A stretch of 64,000 nt of DNA from Nitrospirota bacterium (GTDB taxonomy: Bacteria; Nitrospirota; Thermodesulfovibrionia; Thermodesulfovibrionales; UBA6898), in the NCBI GenBank assembly GCA_016235245.1, contig JACRLO010000001.1, positions 62,001-126,000 on the forward strand. The letters run 5' to 3'. Both the position numbers and the translations under genes were made by a program. How positions within the stretch are numbered: position 1 is the stretch's first letter; each line of letters opens with the position of its first letter. A model generated the notes under the pieces. The model did not search any database, had not been told where the DNA came from, and saw only the letters and a program-made list of their open reading frames with translations. Positions 18,587 through 26,797 of this stretch are shown here, in pieces.

Positions 18587-19030
18587 ATGTCCTGTATTAC
18601 CGCAAGAGATATCATGTATCCGAGGGTAAGTATTCCGGCCAAAATGAAGGGGGATGAAGTGGTCCAGAAGCTGATGTGTCCCTATCCTGCTCTGCCGGTA
18701 ATTAACGATGATTATGAGGTCGTCGGTATCGTCTCTGAATTCGATCTTTTAAGTGCCGTCAAAGAGGGAAGGACGATCCACGAGTTCAGCGCCGAATCGA
18801 TCATGAGCTGCGGCCATCCTGACCACAACGTCTGCAGCAAACCGGTCACCGTGTCGGTAGAGACATCGGTCGAAGACCTTGCATCTTTGCTGTTTTCTGA
18901 CAGCTTCACGGTCCTTCCGGTCGTGCAGGACAAGATGCTGGTCGGACTTATCACCAGAAAAAGCGTGATAAATGCGATGGCAGAACAGGGATACTGGCAT
19001 GAGATGGATTTCCAAAAGAGAACACCATAG
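18587..19030 (+). CDS. Stand-alone CBS-pair protein
   Basis: The 147-residue protein is little more than two CBS motifs: residues about 3-62 (ARDIMYPRVSIP, LPVINDDYEVVGIVSEFDLL) and about 72-140 (MSCGHPDHNVCSKPVTVS, LPVVQDKMLVGLITRKSV). CBS pairs bind adenine nucleotides and usually signal energy state; the partner is unknown. The ATG at 18587 follows TAGGAGG by 6 bases, which is why I do not use the longer frame from 18518. Two cysteines in the inter-CBS loop are unusual. It lies 84 bases after the DsrC-like gene on the same strand. Confidence 0.88.
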   Translation: MSCITARDIMYPRVSIPAKMKGDEVVQKLMCPYPALPVINDDYEVVGIVSEFDLLSAVKEGRTIHEFSAESIMSCGHPDHNVCSKPVTVSVETSVEDLASLLFSDSFTVLPVVQDKMLVGLITRKSVINAMAEQGYWHEMDFQKRTP

Positions 19031-19085
19031 TTGGATTGATCAGGGATGCAGCAGGCTGCTCTTTTCGGGGGGAAATGACTTCTGA

Positions 19086-19091
19086 TATAAT
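19086..19091 (+). promoter_or_regulatory. Probable -10 box of the TPR lipoprotein gene
   Basis: A perfect TATAAT lies 30 bases before the ATG, which also has a GGGAGCC ribosome binding site. No clear -35 is seen 16-18 bases upstream. Confidence 0.5.
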
Positions 19092-19121
19092 ACGAACAAA
19101 TTTTATCCCCGGGAGCCTGAC

Positions 19122-19679
19122 ATGAAAAAAATCGCTGTTGTCGTTTTACTTTCTGTAGTTGCCGCGTATGGTTGCCAGCAAAAAGAGGGCTCAGCCCCTC
19201 AGTTCCAGCCGCCTGTCGGACAGCAGGGGCAGATGCCTGCAGGAAGCGGACCGCTGCAGGGCTTTGATAAGGTGAAGATGCTTCAGGATGCAGCGGCCAA
19301 AGACCCGAAGAATATCAATGCATGGACCGAACTTGGCAATATTTTGATGGATTCAAAACGGTATGCAGAGGCGGTCGATCCATATCAAAAGGCCCTTGCC
19401 ATCGATCCGAAAAATGTTGATATCCGTGTTGACATGGGGACCTGCCTGAGAGAGTCGGGCAAGCCTGATATGGCAGTTGCTGAATATAAGAAAGCCCTTG
19501 AGATTAATCCCAATCATATCAATGCGAACAAGAATATGGCAGTTGTATTGGCATATGACCTCAAAGACGCCAAACAGGCGGGGAAATATTTTGAAAAGGC
19601 ACTTTCGCTTGCGCCGAATGCACCGGATGCCGGAGCGATCAAGGCAGAGATTGAAAAGTTAAAGGCTGCGGCAAAGTAA
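19122..19679 (+). CDS. TPR-repeat lipoprotein
   Basis: The 185-residue protein has a lipoprotein signal peptide with lipobox AAYGC (Cys18), a Gln/Pro-rich linker (about 19-50) and three TPR units (about 60-165) with the usual W..LG.......A...Y..AL..DP pattern. It is expected on a membrane facing the periplasm, as a protein-interaction scaffold. A terminator-like hairpin follows, so it is probably a single-gene transcript. No specific partner is indicated. Confidence 0.85.
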   Translation: MKKIAVVVLLSVVAAYGCQQKEGSAPQFQPPVGQQGQMPAGSGPLQGFDKVKMLQDAAAKDPKNINAWTELGNILMDSKRYAEAVDPYQKALAIDPKNVDIRVDMGTCLRESGKPDMAVAEYKKALEINPNHINANKNMAVVLAYDLKDAKQAGKYFEKALSLAPNAPDAGAIKAEIEKLKAAAK

Positions 19680-19712
19680 TACCTTATCTTTTTCTCTGCA
19701 ACGTAACTTCAG

Positions 19713-19752
19713 GGGGCAAGGGCTGGGCTGATTGAGCCAGGGCCATTGCCCC
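19713..19752 (+). terminator. Imperfect GC-rich stem-loop after TPR lipoprotein gene
   Basis: GGGGCAAGGGC (from 19713) pairs with GGCCATTGCCCC (to 19752) around AGCC/GGCT and a short loop. It lies 33 bases after the stop codon. No T-run follows, so it may be a rho-independent-like pause or an RNA end-protecting hairpin. The uvrC promoter begins just after it. Confidence 0.45.
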
Positions 19753-19781
19753 TTGAAACTTCCCGCCCTTATCTTTAATCT
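19753..19781 (+). promoter_or_regulatory. Possible uvrC promoter
   Basis: TTGAAA (19753-19758), a 17-base spacer and a weak TAATCT (19776-19781) precede uvrC. The second of two in-frame ATGs (19788) lies 6 bases after the -10. No ribosome binding site is present, as at dnaE and pilM. Confidence 0.4.
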
Positions 19782-21665
19782 ATGCCTATGCAGGAAAAAC
19801 TTGCGACAATGCCGGGCAAGCCCGGTGTTTACCTCTTCAAGGACGACCAGGACAAGATCCTGTATGTAGGCAAGGCAAAGGTTCTGAAAAACCGCGTAAG
19901 GAGCTATTTTCAGAAAGCTGCAGGCCTTGACGAGCGCAAATCTGCCATGATGAAGAGCGTTGCAGATTTTGAGTTCACCGTCACAGGCAATGAGCTTGAG
20001 GCGCTCATCCTCGAGGCAAATCTGATCAAGCAGCACAAGCCCCGGTACAATATCCTGCTGCGGGATGACAAGAGCTATCCCTATCTGAAACTCACGCTTG
20101 ATGAAAAGTGGCCGAGGCTTGAGGTCGTCAGAAGGATCCAGAAAGGGAATGCACGCTACTTTGGGCCCTATGTTCCTGCAGGTGCCATGTGGGAAACCCT
20201 CTCCTTTATCAGAAATCATTACCAAATCCCGACCTGCAGATATTCACTCGAAAAGCGGATGCGTCCCTGTATCCAGTTTCAGATCAGAAAATGCAGTGCC
20301 CCCTGCTCCGGTGAAGTCGACCATGCAGACTATATGCAGATGATCAGGGAGGTCGAGTTTCTTCTGGAGGGAAAGAACAAAAAACTGATTGAATCACTCG
20401 AAACAAAAATGACGCTCCTTGCCGATGAGATGCGCTTTGAGGAGGCGGCGATAATCAGGGACAGGATCAGGGCAATACAGTCAGTGTCAGAGTCCCAGAA
20501 GGTGGTTTCAGCCGAGCTTGGGGACGCTGATGTCATAGGTTTCTTCAGGCAGGCTGATATTACAGTGTTTAAGCTTTTTTTCATCAGAAACGGCGTGATG
20601 ATCGGGACAAGGGATTTTGAACAGAACCATACAACAGGAGAGAAAGACGGCTACCTTTTCAGGAACTTCATTGAGCAGTTCTATGGCAGGGAGATCATCC
20701 CAGCTCCTGAGCTCTACTGTTCTAAAATTCCTGAAGACAAGGCTCTGCTTGCTCAATGGCTGTCAGAGAAGAGAGGAGGAAGCGTCAGGATCATGGTTCC
20801 GGTGCGGGGGATAAAGCGGAAGCTGGTGAGCATGGCAGAGGAAAACAGCCAGGAGATCATAAAAACCAGAAAAGCAGATGCAGACCCGGAACTGATGTCA
20901 GAGGTTGCTTCACTTCTGGGGCTGAAGAAGGTCCCTGAAAGCATCGGCGCCTTCGACATATCGAATATAACCGGGACCTCTGCCGGAGGAGCTTTTGTAG
21001 TTTGGCGGGCCGGTGCTTTTGATAAGTCACTGTACCGCAATATCAGTATGGATACAGTCAAAGGCCCTGATGACTATGCCATGATGAGGGAGATGGTCAG
21101 GAGAACGGTCAAAAGTATAGGCGAAGGGCAAAGGGCGAAGGGCCGCTACAGGGAAGGCGAAGAAACGAATGAGGGGGAAAAAGAGCTTCTGTCAGCATTG
21201 CCGGACCTGATCATAATTGACGGCGGGAGGGAACACCTGCATGCAGCACTGGAAGTTTTTGATTCCCTTTACTTCCCTCCTTGCCAAGGGGGGACTGAGG
21301 GGGGTGATAATTGTCGTCCTGTTGTGATCGGCCTCGCAAAGGACCCTGACAGGATATTCATAAAGGACCGGGATGAACCTATACTCATTGATGACAGCAG
21401 GCCTGCCTCCCTGCTGCTGAGGAGGATACGTGATGAGGTCCACCGGTTTGCGATCCGCTATCACCGGAAGCAGCGTGCAAAGAGGATGTTCGATTCAACG
21501 CTTGACAGCATCTACGGTCTTGGCAGAAAGAGGCGTTTTGCATTGCTTGATCGTTTTGGCAGTATAGAGGCAATAAAAAAGGCCTCGGTTGAGGATATCG
21601 CCGGGTTAAAGGGCTTCACAAAGAAGCTGGCAGAGGAAGTGCTGAAAGGGCTGGCGGGGAAATAG
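19782..21665 (+). CDS. uvrC: Excinuclease ABC subunit C
   Basis: The 627-residue protein is UvrC, which makes both cuts in nucleotide excision repair. It has the GIY-YIG nuclease (residues about 9-90: PGVYLFKDDQDKILYVGKAK), a cysteine-bearing segment (CSAPCSGEVD), the UVR motif (about 205-240), the RNase H-like C-terminal nuclease (GAFDISNITGTSAGGAFVVW, LIIIDGGREHL) and a terminal HhH pair. Two stretches, about residues 443-466 and 497-511, are insertions in the C-terminal nuclease that read like translated repeat DNA. ATG 19782 or 19788 could be the start; the second fits a leaderless message. Confidence 0.95.
   Translation: MPMQEKLATMPGKPGVYLFKDDQDKILYVGKAKVLKNRVRSYFQKAAGLDERKSAMMKSVADFEFTVTGNELEALILEANLIKQHKPRYNILLRDDKSYPYLKLTLDEKWPRLEVVRRIQKGNARYFGPYVPAGAMWETLSFIRNHYQIPTCRYSLEKRMRPCIQFQIRKCSAPCSGEVDHADYMQMIREVEFLLEGKNKKLIESLETKMTLLADEMRFEEAAIIRDRIRAIQSVSESQKVVSAELGDADVIGFFRQADITVFKLFFIRNGVMIGTRDFEQNHTTGEKDGYLFRNFIEQFYGREIIPAPELYCSKIPEDKALLAQWLSEKRGGSVRIMVPVRGIKRKLVSMAEENSQEIIKTRKADADPELMSEVASLLGLKKVPESIGAFDISNITGTSAGGAFVVWRAGAFDKSLYRNISMDTVKGPDDYAMMREMVRRTVKSIGEGQRAKGRYREGEETNEGEKELLSALPDLIIIDGGREHLHAALEVFDSLYFPPCQGGTEGGDNCRPVVIGLAKDPDRIFIKDRDEPILIDDSRPASLLLRRIRDEVHRFAIRYHRKQRAKRMFDSTLDSIYGLGRKRRFALLDRFGSIEAIKKASVEDIAGLKGFTKKLAEEVLKGLAGK
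21275..21306 (+). repeat. Repeat-like palindrome inside uvrC
   Basis: CCCTCCTTG followed by CCAAGGGGGG and a GAGGGGGG tract lies in frame within uvrC, encoding a Pro-Cys-Gly-rich loop that other UvrC proteins lack. It has the same character as the CCCTCC/GGGGAGG palindromes at 23801-23914 and 63325-63368. A purine-rich GGGCAAAGGGCGAAGGGC stretch about 150 bases earlier encodes the other insertion. Confidence 0.6.
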
Positions 21666-21764
21666 ATTTCAAACTTCGATGTATAGGCTTTCCCGAAAAC
21701 ACCGGCGTTGCGTTTCCGAGCATCAGCTCTTCTCCCTCACATTTTCCGGATCACGGGACCGAAC

Positions 21765-22682
21765 TCAATAATCCCCCGAGGCGCCTCCTCCTCCGGAGGA
21801 ACCTCCGCCGCCGGAAAATCCACCGCTGCCACCGCTACTACTGCTGCTTCTGCTGGTGGAGCTGGAAAACCGCACATACATGCCCAGGATACCCAACAGT
21901 GCTCCGGAACAGACATAAAACAGCCATGCAAGAAGACTTGTCTCAGCCATCATCCAGTATCCCGCCACCGGACCGCAGACCGCACCTCCCAAGGCGCCAA
22001 AGGTGGACTTTGATCGCTTCATCCTTCCTGGCAGGAACTCCTCGCCAAGAACTAATTTAAACAGTACCGAAATAAGAGAAGCCCCGAGCATCATTAAAAG
22101 TGCGTAGGTAAATACCGTGTCACTGTTTTCAGAGATATACCGTAAAAAACTTCCGCCCCAGAAATCACGAAGCACGGAAGCACTGTATTGCCCTTTCAGG
22201 ACCGGAATAATAGCGTCGATCCCTTCCAGAATTCCTGCGTCGTAATCACCCGCCCTGAATTTAGGGGCCATTATGTTATCTGTAATTCTTCCGGCGGCAA
22301 GATCGGTCATTTTCTCTTTAAGTGCCCTGCCGGCCGCGATCCGGATCTTACCTTCCTTCTGTACCACGATCAGGATGACGCCGTTATCAAGTTTTGACGC
22401 TCCGGTATTCCAGGATCTAAAGACCTTTAGCGCAAACTCTTCCATCAACTGGCCTTCCAATGTCGGAACGGTCAAAACCATTATTTGATTGGAGCTGGTC
22501 CGATCAAGGGTATTGAGCATTTCCTCCATGCGGGATTTGACATCCGGTGAGATTATGCCGGCGTAGTCATTGACATATCCCAGAATCTCCGGAACCTCAA
22601 GCGCATGAGCAACCGGCACGAACAATGCCAGCAATAAAGCTGCTGCCCATATACATCGTATCCTGTAAGCTGCTCTCTTCAT
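21765..22682 (-). CDS. TPM-domain (YgcG-type) membrane protein
   Basis: The 305-residue protein has a signal peptide (about 1-27), a TPM domain (about 30-165: VNDYAGIISPDVKSRMEEML, DNGVILIVVQKEGKIRIAAGR), membrane helices near 190-215 and 240-270, and a Ser/Gly-rich tail of about 35 residues. TPM proteins are periplasmic-facing and have been linked to membrane-protein quality control and to phosphatase activity; the role here is not known. The gene lies 15 bases after an unknown secreted protein gene and is likely cotranscribed with it. Confidence 0.85.
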   Translation of the reverse strand: MKRAAYRIRCIWAAALLLALFVPVAHALEVPEILGYVNDYAGIISPDVKSRMEEMLNTLDRTSSNQIMVLTVPTLEGQLMEEFALKVFRSWNTGASKLDNGVILIVVQKEGKIRIAAGRALKEKMTDLAAGRITDNIMAPKFRAGDYDAGILEGIDAIIPVLKGQYSASVLRDFWGGSFLRYISENSDTVFTYALLMMLGASLISVLFKLVLGEEFLPGRMKRSKSTFGALGGAVCGPVAGYWMMAETSLLAWLFYVCSGALLGILGMYVRFSSSTSRSSSSSGGSGGFSGGGGSSGGGGASGDY

Positions 22683-22697
22683 CTTTCGATAGTCCTC

Positions 22698-23564
22698 TTA
22701 TTCCGACGGATTGTCGCTCCAACTCTGCATGCCCACGACCCACTCGCTTTTTTCCTTTGCCATATCGATTGTGCCATATTTTTTTTCTTTGCCTGAATGA
22801 TCGGTGATAAACAGAATCGCCTTATCTCCGTTTACATAACCTTCTGAAAATTTAGCGTTCTTCGGCATCATCGCAACAGCCAATTCCTTCATCGTCTTGA
22901 GTTCTTTGTCAGTTATCTGTTCGGATTCTTCCTTTGGCATGGTCTTTCTCATCTCCTTGATATCCATGCTCTTTATTCTCTTGTTATGTGCCATGTACGC
23001 CTTCCATACATCGCCGCCATCTGCAGGAAGTTTCGTGCCGACCTTCTTGCTTTGAGGTACTGCTATATCGGCACTGAAGGTGATGTCATAGCTGTATGAA
23101 ACATCATCGAATCCTGATTTCTGGGGAGACTTTGTGAACGAGCGGCCGGAGATAGAACTGCCGGTAACCGCCTTTGGTTCGAAAACCTCGAAGCTGGACC
23201 CGCCGCTTACGGTCATTTTGAATCGGTTATGATTCACTTCAAAACTTATCACCTTTTTGTCGGCATCGATCGTATGCCTGACACAGTGCAATTTCCCGGC
23301 CTTCACCTGGTCATAAATCCCCATGGGTTCCTTTGCTACCTCAACGGTAACCGGGGCATCGCACATAAGAACTACCACATCCTTCTTCTTTTTGTCGAAG
23401 AAGCCCGGCCGTGAATATGCAAGAACATGCGTTATCTCAACCGTCTTTCCGTCAACTGTGAGCTTTCCCTTTGCCGTGTTTTCGGCACCTGCCGGTACAA
23501 CATTAACAGCAAACATGAAAATTCCCAGACATATTGCAGCAACTGCTGATAAATAACTTTTCAT
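22698..23564 (-). CDS. Unknown secreted protein
   Basis: I do not recognise this 288-residue protein. A signal peptide (about 1-27, ending PAGA) is followed by a beta-rich region with KKDVVVLMCDAPVTVEV and a Ser/Gly segment, then a helical stretch (MDIKEMRKTMPKEES) and a short terminal beta part (EGYVNGDKAILFITDHSGK). The end resembles lumicin-like or DUF4878-type folds in which a modified residue load is tested, but I cannot name a family. It is predicted periplasmic. An AGGGGAGGAA site precedes the ATG, and the TPM-domain gene follows. Confidence 0.7.
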   Translation of the reverse strand: MKSYLSAVAAICLGIFMFAVNVVPAGAENTAKGKLTVDGKTVEITHVLAYSRPGFFDKKKKDVVVLMCDAPVTVEVAKEPMGIYDQVKAGKLHCVRHTIDADKKVISFEVNHNRFKMTVSGGSSFEVFEPKAVTGSSISGRSFTKSPQKSGFDDVSYSYDITFSADIAVPQSKKVGTKLPADGGDVWKAYMAHNKRIKSMDIKEMRKTMPKEESEQITDKELKTMKELAVAMMPKNAKFSEGYVNGDKAILFITDHSGKEKKYGTIDMAKEKSEWVVGMQSWSDNPSE

Positions 23565-24096
23565 TTGATTCCTCCCCTGTCAGATGTTTGCGGGCTGTTT
23601 TTTGACAGGCTGCCGCCGATTACTGCCCAAATCAACTGCAAGGCAGTATGATTCGTGTGCTGATCATCTGTTTTAAACATGTGATATACCCGGGATGAAT
23701 GCCTTGTTTCTGTCCCCTGCGTAAGTTTAATGAAACATATGGGAAATGTAAATACTAAAAATCACCCAAAATGAAGCAATTTGGTATACACGGAAAAATC
23801 ATAACCCCTCCTCTTATCTTAAGGGGAGGTACATTCACCCACTTGAGGCCTGTCCTCCCTAGTGGAGGATAAGAGCCAACAGTAGGTGCTTTACGCAGGG
23901 GTTGGGGGAGTTATGCAGATCGCTCATAACTGAAGCATGACAAATATGGCTTAAGGGCGCTGAGGTCATACGAGCGCTTTATTGCTGATATGCTACAATA
24001 ATATCGCTTTGTGGCACAGTAATAAGTCAGTCTCAAGTTGTTCAGTTTTGAAGTTGAAGGCTCCATGAAGAGCCAGGCAAATAAAGGGGAACAGCA
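23565..24096. other. 532-base intergenic region
   Basis: This is the longest gap in the window. It separates the divergent secreted-protein and PfkB-kinase genes. It holds the palindromic repeat at 23801-23914 and, just before the kinase gene, a GGCTC/GAGCC hairpin (24059-24074) and an AGGGGA ribosome binding site. The frames show no convincing gene and no recognisable RNA gene. Confidence 0.6.
23801..23914. repeat. Nested palindromic intergenic repeat
   Basis: The ends are ATAACCCCTCC at the left and GGGGGAGTTAT at the right. Inside lie CTCTTATCTTAAGGGGAGG and its near reverse complement CCTCCCTAGTGGAGGATAAGAG. The form is that of a short non-coding dispersed element. Related CCCC/GGGG palindromes lie in uvrC and near 63.3 kb. 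Confidence 0.6.
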
Positions 24097-25029
24097 ATGA
24101 ATATATTCATCTCGGGTTCTATGGCATATGACAGGATTATGGACTTTCCCGGTTCGTTAGCCGACTACATCCTGCCGGACAAGATCCATGTACTGAATGT
24201 CTGCTTCAATGTCACCAGCTTGACAGAGAAGTTCGGCGGTACTGCCGGCAATGTCGCCTATTCCCTCAGCCTGCTTGGCGAAAAACCGGTCATCATTGCA
24301 ACGATCGGCAAGGACTATGAAACCTATTTTGATTGGCTGAAATCCCACTCCATATCGAATGAAGTCATCACGATCATCAGGGAGGAGTTCACTGCCGGTG
24401 CGTACATCACCACTGACAAGTCAGACAACCAGATCACGGGCTTTAATCCGGGGGCGATGAAACAGGCAACGAACTATGACCTGAGCGCTGCAGATCCGAA
24501 CGATTCGGTCGTACTCCTTGCCCCGGGCAACCTTCAGGATATGATCGGCTATGCCTCACGCTGCAGGGAAAGAGCCATACCTTACATCTGCGATCCCGGC
24601 CAGTCGCTGACCCTGTGGACCGGCGATCAGCTCAGGGATTGGATAAGCGGTTCCATGATGCTGATCACGAATGATTACGAACTTGAGGTTATCATAAAGA
24701 TGACCGGCATGAGGAAAGAAGAGATCCTCGGTCTGACGAAGATGATCATCACCACGCTTGGCGATAAAGGCTCTCTCATCAGCATGAGCAGCCGGGACAT
24801 AACAATTCCTGCGGCAAAGGCCTCCAACGTCGTAGACCCAACAGGCGCCGGAGATGCCTATCGCTCCGGCCTTTTGAAGGGTTTTGCCATGGGAAAGAGT
24901 ATCGAAGACGCCGCAAAGATCGGCGCAGTGGCTGCAGCCTATGCGGTGGAACACTACGGCACTCAGGAGCACTGCTATACGCATGAGGAATTTTCAGAAC
25001 GATATCAGCAGAATTTCGGCGTACTGTAA
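24097..25029 (+). CDS. PfkB/ribokinase-family sugar or nucleoside kinase
   Basis: The 310-residue protein has the ribokinase fold: an N-terminal GSMAYDRIMDFP strand, the substrate loop GGTAGNVAYSLSLLG (residues about 48-62), and the C-terminal signature VVDPTGAGDAYRSG with the catalytic Asp (about 246-259). It phosphorylates a sugar or nucleoside with ATP; overall similarity to adenosine-kinase-like members is a weak guess. AGGGGA lies 8 bases before the ATG. It stands alone on this strand, convergent with the PsiE-like gene 8 bases away. Confidence 0.88.
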   Translation: MNIFISGSMAYDRIMDFPGSLADYILPDKIHVLNVCFNVTSLTEKFGGTAGNVAYSLSLLGEKPVIIATIGKDYETYFDWLKSHSISNEVITIIREEFTAGAYITTDKSDNQITGFNPGAMKQATNYDLSAADPNDSVVLLAPGNLQDMIGYASRCRERAIPYICDPGQSLTLWTGDQLRDWISGSMMLITNDYELEVIIKMTGMRKEEILGLTKMIITTLGDKGSLISMSSRDITIPAAKASNVVDPTGAGDAYRSGLLKGFAMGKSIEDAAKIGAVAAAYAVEHYGTQEHCYTHEEFSERYQQNFGVL

Positions 25030-25037
25030 CAGCCTGG

Positions 25038-25478
25038 TTACTGTTCGAGTTTCTGTGCCTTGACAGAGAGGTAATAGGCAACCATCAGGGTTATCACCAC
25101 AAAGGCGCTTAGCCCTATTTCGTAAAGCTTCTCATTGGGAACATGCTCCATGAACGATGTCTGGGCCTCTATCAGAAGAATTCTTCTTACCGCAGCAATA
25201 ATGCCGATGGCAAGGAAAGGGGCCAAAACAAACTTCTGTTTTTTCAGGAATCTGATTACGGTCCAGAGCAGTTCAAGAATGATCAGGGCAAGGAGCACAT
25301 CGTTGATCAGATGAATAATGGCGTCCCGGGTCGGATTTACAAGATTCAGAACCGCATAGTAAAAGATAAAACCGCATGCTGCAAGCAGCAGCAGGGCAGC
25401 AACGACATGCAGGACCATGTCTGCCTTTACCAGTCCCCTGCGGAATAACTCTGTGAGATCAGCCTTGTTCTGTTCCAT
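25038..25478 (-). CDS. PsiE-like integral membrane protein
   Basis: The protein (146 residues from the ATG at 25478) has four membrane helices and matches the phosphate-starvation-inducible PsiE family, whose function is unknown. The order is a short N-terminal tail, helix (about 18-42: VVAALLLLAACGFIFYY), helix, basic linker KKQKFVLAPFLAIG, and two further helices. The upstream ATG at 25493 lies within the TATAAT of a likely promoter, so the second ATG is preferred. The gene is small and probably transcribed alone. Confidence 0.8.
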   Translation of the reverse strand: MEQNKADLTELFRRGLVKADMVLHVVAALLLLAACGFIFYYAVLNLVNPTRDAIIHLINDVLLALIILELLWTVIRFLKKQKFVLAPFLAIGIIAAVRRILLIEAQTSFMEHVPNEKLYEIGLSAFVVITLMVAYYLSVKAQKLEQ

Positions 25479-25491
25479 AGTAATGGAAGTC

Positions 25492-25497
25492 ATTATA
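25492..25497 (-). promoter_or_regulatory. Probable -10 box of the PsiE-like gene
   Basis: TATAAT on the minus strand lies 13 bases before the preferred ATG at 25478. This places transcription start downstream of the more distal ATG at 25493. The -35 region is not clear. Confidence 0.45.
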
Positions 25498-25504
25498 CCA
25501 TGCG

Positions 25505-26797
25505 TCAGACAGATTGTTCCGGACCATATCCCGTTCGACGGGCAATGAGCACGACAAGCCAGGACAGGGCAATGGCGACTCCAAGAATACCGGCTGAGGC
25601 GATAACATTGTTGAGCAGCGCAGGTTTTATCGCCAGGATAGCACCAAGAAAAAGCATCATAAGGCCTGAAATGAGTTTAAGCTTTCGCCCCTGCCACTCG
25701 GTAAGTTTCCGTGCGCCGAGCGTTATCGTAAATGCAGCAACAATAATCGACAGGGGGATAATGTAGACAAGGTTATAAAGGCCGAGGTAAAGGTAATAGG
25801 TTGCCGGGGAGAGGTTATGCAGTGTCAGGATTCTGGTAAAGACCATCGGGAACCCGGCAGTGCAGAGCAGTTCATAGGTGTTGGCAGCAAGCGCAAGCAC
25901 CATGGTCCCGCCCAACATTGACGCAAGAGACGTTGATTTGAGCAGATTTCTCATTCTTTCAAATAGCCTCGGCTTTGCACCTTCCGGTATTGAGAGTGAG
26001 ACCCCTTTTTTAAAGAAGAAAAAGTCCTTGATATTGATCGCTGCTACGATAAGACTTACAACGCCGGCCGTAAGGGTTATGGCAGAGAGATTACCGGCAA
26101 GCATGAAGAGGTTAAGCCAGGCTGCCATGAAGAGAAAATAGATCATGCCTGAGAAGAGGACAAACGTGCCGCCGATCATCATCATCCTGACCCGCGAACG
26201 TGCATGAACCAGGAGACTCAGAAGAAAGAAGAGTACAAAGAAAGCGCAGGGATTAAAGCTGTCCAATCCCCCCAGTACAACAGTTATCAGCGGCAGCGAT
26301 ACCCTGGATTGATCAATAACCCCCAATAAAGGAAGTTTAATGGTCCTTTCCGTTTCATTTTCCACAGGCTGCGTCAGCCTGTCCGCCGGATCAGCGCATT
26401 CGCTTTCAAGACAGCCTATGATGGACTTTTCCATTTCCGTTTTTTCCCTCTCGGAAAAGCCGACAAATACCCTGCGGTCAATGAATGTTACCGGCACGCC
26501 GGTTGATTTAATGCCGGCACTCTTCGTCATCCGGGAAAAGAACTGTGCATTTGCAGAATTCTGCCATACCTCATACGATTCAATGACAATTTGCGGATAG
26601 CGCTCTTTGATCGCGGCAAGAAATTCCTTTTCATGGGCGCAGTGAGGACATCCGCTACCCCAAAAAAAATAGATCTTGACGGTATTCTGCGGCTGCCGGG
26701 TTGTATCCGCAAAAGCGGGCCGCGCGCAGGTAAAGACCAATACCGGCAGCATACACACACATACAAGAAGCAACATATTGCCGCGTATCCGGATCAT
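25505..26797 (-). CDS. Thioredoxin-domain / DsbD-like membrane redox protein
   Basis: The 430-residue protein has a signal peptide, a periplasmic thioredoxin-like domain with GCPHC (Cys50 and Cys53, about residues 38-130), and a membrane part of about seven helices resembling the DsbD/CcdA electron-carrying domain. Its two membrane cysteines are likely those in FNPCAFF and LLCTAGFP. The layout suggests transfer of reducing power across the inner membrane to periplasmic disulfides, perhaps for cytochrome maturation. It overlaps the upstream YyaL-type gene by 4 bases. Confidence 0.85.
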   Translation of the reverse strand: MIRIRGNMLLLVCVCMLPVLVFTCARPAFADTTRQPQNTVKIYFFWGSGCPHCAHEKEFLAAIKERYPQIVIESYEVWQNSANAQFFSRMTKSAGIKSTGVPVTFIDRRVFVGFSEREKTEMEKSIIGCLESECADPADRLTQPVENETERTIKLPLLGVIDQSRVSLPLITVVLGGLDSFNPCAFFVLFFLLSLLVHARSRVRMMMIGGTFVLFSGMIYFLFMAAWLNLFMLAGNLSAITLTAGVVSLIVAAINIKDFFFFKKGVSLSIPEGAKPRLFERMRNLLKSTSLASMLGGTMVLALAANTYELLCTAGFPMVFTRILTLHNLSPATYYLYLGLYNLVYIIPLSIIVAAFTITLGARKLTEWQGRKLKLISGLMMLFLGAILAIKPALLNNVIASAGILGVAIALSWLVVLIARRTGYGPEQSV

